Source of the DNA: Asterias rubens
Lineage: Eukaryota; Echinodermata; Asteroidea; Forcipulatida; Asteriidae
Direction: 5' to 3'
Assembly (NCBI RefSeq): GCF_902459465.1
Contig: NC_047070.1
Coordinates: 5,010,554 to 5,074,553, forward strand
DNA length: 64,000 nucleotides
The notes under the pieces: generated by a model
Seen by the model: only the letters and a program-made list of their open reading frames with translations
Databases searched by the model: none
Told to the model about the DNA's origin: nothing
Made by a program: the position numbers and the translations under genes
Shown: one piece after another, positions 60,301-64,000 of the stretch
Layout of the letters: every line of letters begins with the position of its first letter
Position numbering within the stretch: the stretch's first letter is position 1

Positions 60301-61238
60301 GGCTTAAATGGCTTGTTTGTGCACCGAGGCGTTGATATTGAAGAACAAAAACCAGCATTACTTTTTTAAAGGAAGATCGTTTGTAAAATATGCCAGGATG
60401 AAAAAGACACTGTTGTTCTAAAACGGAGGAAAAAAAAAAGACAAAGCATGTTATGTGATGGTTCTGTCGAATAATGTTGAAAATCCCAGTACATCTTTCA
60501 AGCCGAGGAGTACTGAAACTTGGGCCCCGTTTTGATTATGACTTTTCCTTGGTGACTGCTTGTACCATTCTTATGCAGTGAAGAAGCAGGCTTATATGTT
60601 TGTATAGACCAGGCAGCTTATGCTAAAGATTACGGTAGGCCTTTATATGATTTACACTCCATCAACTCTTAGTATCACTTATACAGTTTCTTTTAATGCT
60701 AAAAATGAGTAAAACAGACTTTCACAGATTGTGGGCAAACCTGTTTGTCTTCCTCCGTCATTTGTTCCTCCATCTCCTTCTTGCCCTCGTCATCTGAGAC
60801 AATACCCCCATTGTCCTCCTCATCTTCCTTGGGTGGCTCCGTTTCTTCTGCTCCTAACCCATCCCGACTCTCTGCATCATCGGATTCTCGTGTCATTTCA
60901 CAAGTTCTGTTTGGATCTGTCTCAACCTCCTTCTCAGAGAGTTCAGACCTGTCTTCCTCTTGTATAAGAAAGCTCAACGAATCATCAGTTTTGATTTCAT
61001 CCTCTTTAAAATTATCTTCCTTTTGAATGTCAACTGATTCCTGCAAGAGTTGTGACTGGATAAGATCTTCCACAATCTTGCCGGCATTCTCCTCCCCGGC
61101 GACACCATCAGCTGCATTGTTATCCGCAGCTAACGCATCATAGAATTCATCGTCCGAATCACTTTCATCCACAGGGGGCGCCGTTTTCCCCGAGGGGGAA
61201 GTTTCTCTGGCAAAACCGCTCTCAAATTCAGAGGCCAT
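54358..61238 (-). CDS. TTC1: Tetratricopeptide repeat protein 1
   Basis: TPR co-chaperone/adaptor (TPR1) reported in vertebrates to bind Hsp90/Hsp70 and G-protein alpha subunits. Six coding exons: 61238-60741, 59328-59268, 57547-57435, 56348-56312, 55623-55475, 54552-54358; 1053 nt, 350 aa (human 292). Exon 1 encodes a 166-residue acidic, disordered region. Three TPRs follow: first across exons 2-3 ([30 protein letters not shown]), second in exons 3-5 ([31 protein letters not shown]), third in exon 5 ([20 protein letters not shown]). The C-terminal block [16 protein letters not shown] and [12 protein letters not shown] is diagnostic for TTC1. A GTG precedes the ATG directly; I use the ATG. 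Confidence 0.94.
54757..54903 (-). repeat. Family A element, partial
   Basis: One arm ending ATTACCAATAGTGTCCAGTG. In TTC1 intron 5. Confidence 0.7.
55687..55712 (+). repeat. (CAA)n microsatellite
   Basis: About nine CAA triplets in TTC1 intron 4. Confidence 0.85.
55955..56220 (-). repeat. tRNA-derived SINE, type 2 tail
   Basis: Reverse copy: AGCCTGGCTGTTAGAGCAGA, AGCACTACCTCCCCAAC, then head complement ACTTGAACCCACACTCTGCT and CTCAACCGCTAGGCCATGAC. In TTC1 intron 4. Confidence 0.72.
56398..56592. repeat. Family G element interrupted by family F
   Basis: The G sequence breaks after GGCAGCAGACTAACAAG and resumes at GGTAAATTGCCATTG; between them is a 60-bp TTTCACAAAGAGTT...AACTCTTTG element (family F). 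In TTC1 intron 3. Confidence 0.7.
57657..58030 (-). repeat. Family A element, truncated at the right
   Basis: Starts TTAAAGGCAGTGGACACTAT and runs almost to the other terminus, then is lost at about 58030. In TTC1 intron 2. Confidence 0.75.
58464..58688. repeat. Family E element, intact, inside repeat R
   Basis: Begins GGGCCCAATTTCATAGAGCT and ends AGCTCTATGAAATTGGCCCC. It interrupts a repeat whose uninterrupted form is at about 22704-22882. In TTC1 intron 2. Confidence 0.82.
59570..59942 (+). repeat. Family A element
   Basis: Full-length copy with TTAAAG...CTTTAA ends, upstream of TTC1 exon 2, in intron 1. Confidence 0.8.
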
Positions 61239-61726
61239 CACGGATGATTTACTATAAGTAGACGCTAGGAGTTTGACCGGTGTAGAAAGCTATCTGCTAA
61301 TTAAAACTACATCTTGATTTGACCGGACTTCATCATAGCTCAACAAACACCATATCTTGGGAAAAACACTAAAAAATACAAAAGAAAATAAACAAATGTT
61401 TTTTTTAATGAGAATTCTTGAGAATAAAATAAGAGTGATAGATGAGACTGCTTGATTAATGAGAATAAAAAATAATCACACACCTTTCAACTTTACAATC
61501 TGTACAATACATAGTGCCAATATGCTGTATTTGGCACTTTATTATGATTTGGCTAATGTCCAAGTCTAATTCTAAACAATCTCAAATGAAATTTAGGTTT
61601 TTCTAGTAGTTTACAGAGCCCCTCAAAAACTCAATGCCTCATATACTATACTATACCTATACCTAATATACTACCCTATACTACTTCTTAACAAAGATAC
61701 AAATTAAACCAACTAAATAGTTGGGA

Positions 61727-61857
61727 AAAGTTTCCGTATTGGGCCACCACTTTTTCATACGATATGAAATAATATAGACCCTAGTATCTAATGAAATATC
61801 CCTTTTTGTAAAAAATAGTGAAAAAGTGGTGGCGCCATACGGAAAGTTACTTCTATA
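61727..61857. repeat. Family J palindromic repeat, second copy
   Basis: Same ends (AAAAGTTTCCGTATTGGGCC and GTGGCGCCATACGGAAAGTT) and the same core ATGAAATAATATAGA as the copy at 8765-8912. Upstream of TTC1. Confidence 0.75.
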
Positions 61858-62059
61858 AACTATTAGAAAAGGTTCCCCCGTCAGCTCCCGGGGGAGGGCT
61901 CCTTATAGTTTCTAGAAGTAAAGGAAAGTTATCCAATAATTGTACACAACAATGTGACATGACTGGTGCTCGCTGAGATGGCAAATCTTGAACACTAGTT
62001 TTGCCCCCCCCCAATCCCCACAAATATAGGCCTAACCTAAAGGAAAACTAACTTATCAT

Positions 62060-62160
62060 CGAACTTTAGTCACTAGTCATGCTAGTCTAGTAGTAGTGAC
62101 TAGTGTGTAGGTACTTCTATAACTAGAAACTATATATAATAAAGACACCCCCGGAGCCTT
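62060..62160. repeat. Left border of the 80-bp array
   Basis: The array starts from a degenerate inverted motif: AGTCACTAGTCATGCTAG precedes CTAGTAGTAGTGACTAG, so TAGTCACTA faces TAGTGACTA. The first unit has extra TATATA-type bases. This is the oldest-looking, least homogenised edge. Confidence 0.6.
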
Positions 62161-64000
62161 AGTTTCTTCTAGTCTAGTAGTAGTGACTAGTGTGTAGGTA
62201 CTTCTATAACTAGAAACTATAAAGACACCCCCGGAGCCTTAGTTTCTTCTAGTCTAGTAGTAGTGACTAGTGTGTAGGTACTTCTATAACTAGAAACTAT
62301 AAAGACACCCCCAGAGCCTTAGTTTCTTCTAGTCTAGTAGTAGTGACTAGTGTGTAGGTACTTCTATAACTAGAAACTATAAAGACACCCCCAGAGCCTT
62401 AGTTTCTTCTAGTCTAGTAGTAGTGACTAGTGTGTAGGTACTTCTATAACTAGAAACTATAAAGACACCCCCAGAGCCTTAGTTTCTTCTAGTCTAGTAG
62501 TAGTGACTAGTGTGTAGGTACTTCTATAACTAGAAACTATAAAGACACCCCCAGAGCCTTAGTTTCTTCTAGTCTAGTAGTAGTGACTAGTGTGTAGGTA
62601 CTTCTATAACTAGAAACTATAAAGACACCCCCGGAGCCTTAGTTTCTTCTAGTATAGTAGTAGTGACTAGTGTGTAGGTACTTCTATAACTAGAAACTAT
62701 AAAGACACCCCCAGAGCCTTAGTTTCTTCTAGTCTAGTAGTAGTGACTAGTGTGTAGGTACTTCTATAACTAGAAACTATAAAGACACCCCCAGAGCCTT
62801 AGTTTCTTCTAGTCTAGTAGTAGTGACTAGTGTGTAGGTACTTCTATAACTAGAAACTATAAAGACACCCCCAGAGCCTTAGTTTCTTCTAGTCTAGTAG
62901 TAGTGACTAGTGTGTAGGTACTTCTATAACTAGAAACTATAAAGACACCCCCAGAGCCTTAGTTTCTTCTAGTCTAGTAGTAGTGACTAGTGTGTAGGTA
63001 CTTCTATAACTAGAAACTATAAAGACACCCCCAGAGCCTTAGTTTCTTCTAGTCTAGTAGTAGTGACTAGTGTGTAGGTACTTCTATAACTAGAAACTAT
63101 AAAGACACCCCCGGAGCCTTAGTTTCTTCTAGTCTAGTAGTAGTGACTAGTGTGTAGGTACTTCTATAACTAGAAACTATAAAGACACCCCCAGAGCCTT
63201 AGTTTCTTCTAGTCTAGTAGTAGTGACTAGTGTGTAGGTACTTCTATAACTAGAAACTATAAAGACACCCCCAGAGCCTTAGTTTCTTCTAGTCTAGTAG
63301 TAGTGACTAGTGTGTAGGTACTTCTATAACTAGAAACTATAAAGACACCCCCAGAGCCTTAGTTTCTTCTAGTCTAGTAGTAGTGACTAGTGTGTAGGTA
63401 CTTCTATAACTAGAAACTATAAAGACACCCCCAGAGCCTTAGTTTCTTCTAGTCTAGTAGTAGTGACTAGTGTGTAGGTACTTCTATAACTAGAAACTAT
63501 AAAGACACCCCCGGAGCCTTAGTTTCTTCTAGTATAGTAGTAGTGACTAGTGTGTAGGTACTTCTATAACTAGAAACTATAAAGACACCCCCGGAGCCTT
63601 AGTTTCTTCTAGTCTAGTAGTAGTGACTAGTGTGTAGGTACTTCTATAACTAGAAACTATAAAGACACCCCCAGAGCCTTAGTTTCTTCTAGTCTAGTAG
63701 TAGTGACTAGTGTGTAGGTACTTCTATAACTAGAAACTATAAAGACACCCCCAGAGCCTTAGTTTCTTCTAGTCTAGTAGTAGTGACTAGTGTGTAGGTA
63801 CTTCTATAACTAGAAACTATAAAGACACCCCCAGAGCCTTAGTTTCTTCTAGTCTAGTAGTAGTGACTAGTGTGTAGGTACTTCTATAACTAGAAACTAT
63901 AAAGACACCCCCGGAGCCTTAGTTTCTTCTAGTATAGTAGTAGTGACTAGTGTGTAGGTACTTCTATAACTAGAAACTATAAAGACACCCCCAGAGCCTT
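62081..64000. repeat. 80-bp tandem repeat (satellite) array, 24 units, open at right edge
   Basis: The period is exactly 80 bp. Twenty-three full units start at 62161 and every 80 bases after, preceded by one variant unit (about 62081-62160) with a small expansion in the ACTATA stretch. Units are nearly identical; only two positions vary: C or A in AGTCTAG/AGTATAG, and G or A in CCGGAG/CCAGAG. Each unit includes CTAGTCTAGTAGTAGTGACT and GACACCCCC. No ORF; no spacers, so not CRISPR. The array runs past the window end, so its total size is unknown. Confidence 0.97.

Noticed and set aside
61239-61241. GTG as TTC1 start (extra Met)
   Set aside because: The ATG at 61238 follows directly; animal genes rarely use GTG.
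62081-64000. CRISPR-like array
   Set aside because: Units are contiguous 80-bp copies with no unique spacers, and the DNA is eukaryotic.

Overview
The window is animal nuclear DNA: AT-rich, intron-rich, and packed with short inverted-terminal-repeat elements and tRNA-derived SINEs. Gene content (one NSD-type methyltransferase, one ENTPD4/7, BNIP1, MRPS26, MGMT, TTC1), moderate introns and repeat style suggest an invertebrate deuterostome, most likely an echinoderm (possibly a sea star). That placement is inference. I saw no prokaryotic, viral or CRISPR features.

Layout. 308-6831 (-): ENTPD4/7-type Golgi/lysosomal apyrase, its last C-terminal exon(s) beyond the left edge. 7534-11320 (+): BNIP1/SEC20, complete in six exons, head-to-head with ENTPD across about 0.7 kb. 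15815-38275 (-): a 16-coding-exon NSD histone H3K36 methyltransferase (1768 aa) with PWWP, PHD fingers, PWWP, AWS-SET-post-SET, PHD and C5HCH. 39692-45201 (+): MRPS26, four coding exons, head-to-head with NSD. 48211-51069 (-): MGMT, three coding exons. 54358-61238 (-): TTC1, six coding exons. 62081-64000: an array of 80-bp tandem repeats running off the right edge. For every gene I joined exons by hand using GT/AG sites; reading phase is kept at every junction and the summed lengths are multiples of three (ENTPD excepted, being partial).

The genes are unrelated housekeeping genes (nucleotide hydrolysis, Golgi-to-ER SNARE traffic, chromatin, mitochondrial translation, DNA repair, co-chaperone); no functional cluster or operon is implied. 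Introns and intergenic DNA are mostly small non-autonomous DNA elements. At least three families (called A, B and C here) end in TTAAAG...CTTTAA, and one insertion can be dated against an empty site and shows a TTAA duplication. Several insertions are nested.

Most notable: two separate tandem duplications in the NSD gene each copied a 3' splice site next to SET-region exons, and both extra acceptors would lead in frame to a stop within 13 codons; a family-A element lies 8 bp past an NSD splice donor; a near-perfect hairpin lies just upstream of MGMT; and the 80-bp satellite carries linked variants recording multi-unit duplications. I did not find a convincing new multi-gene system.
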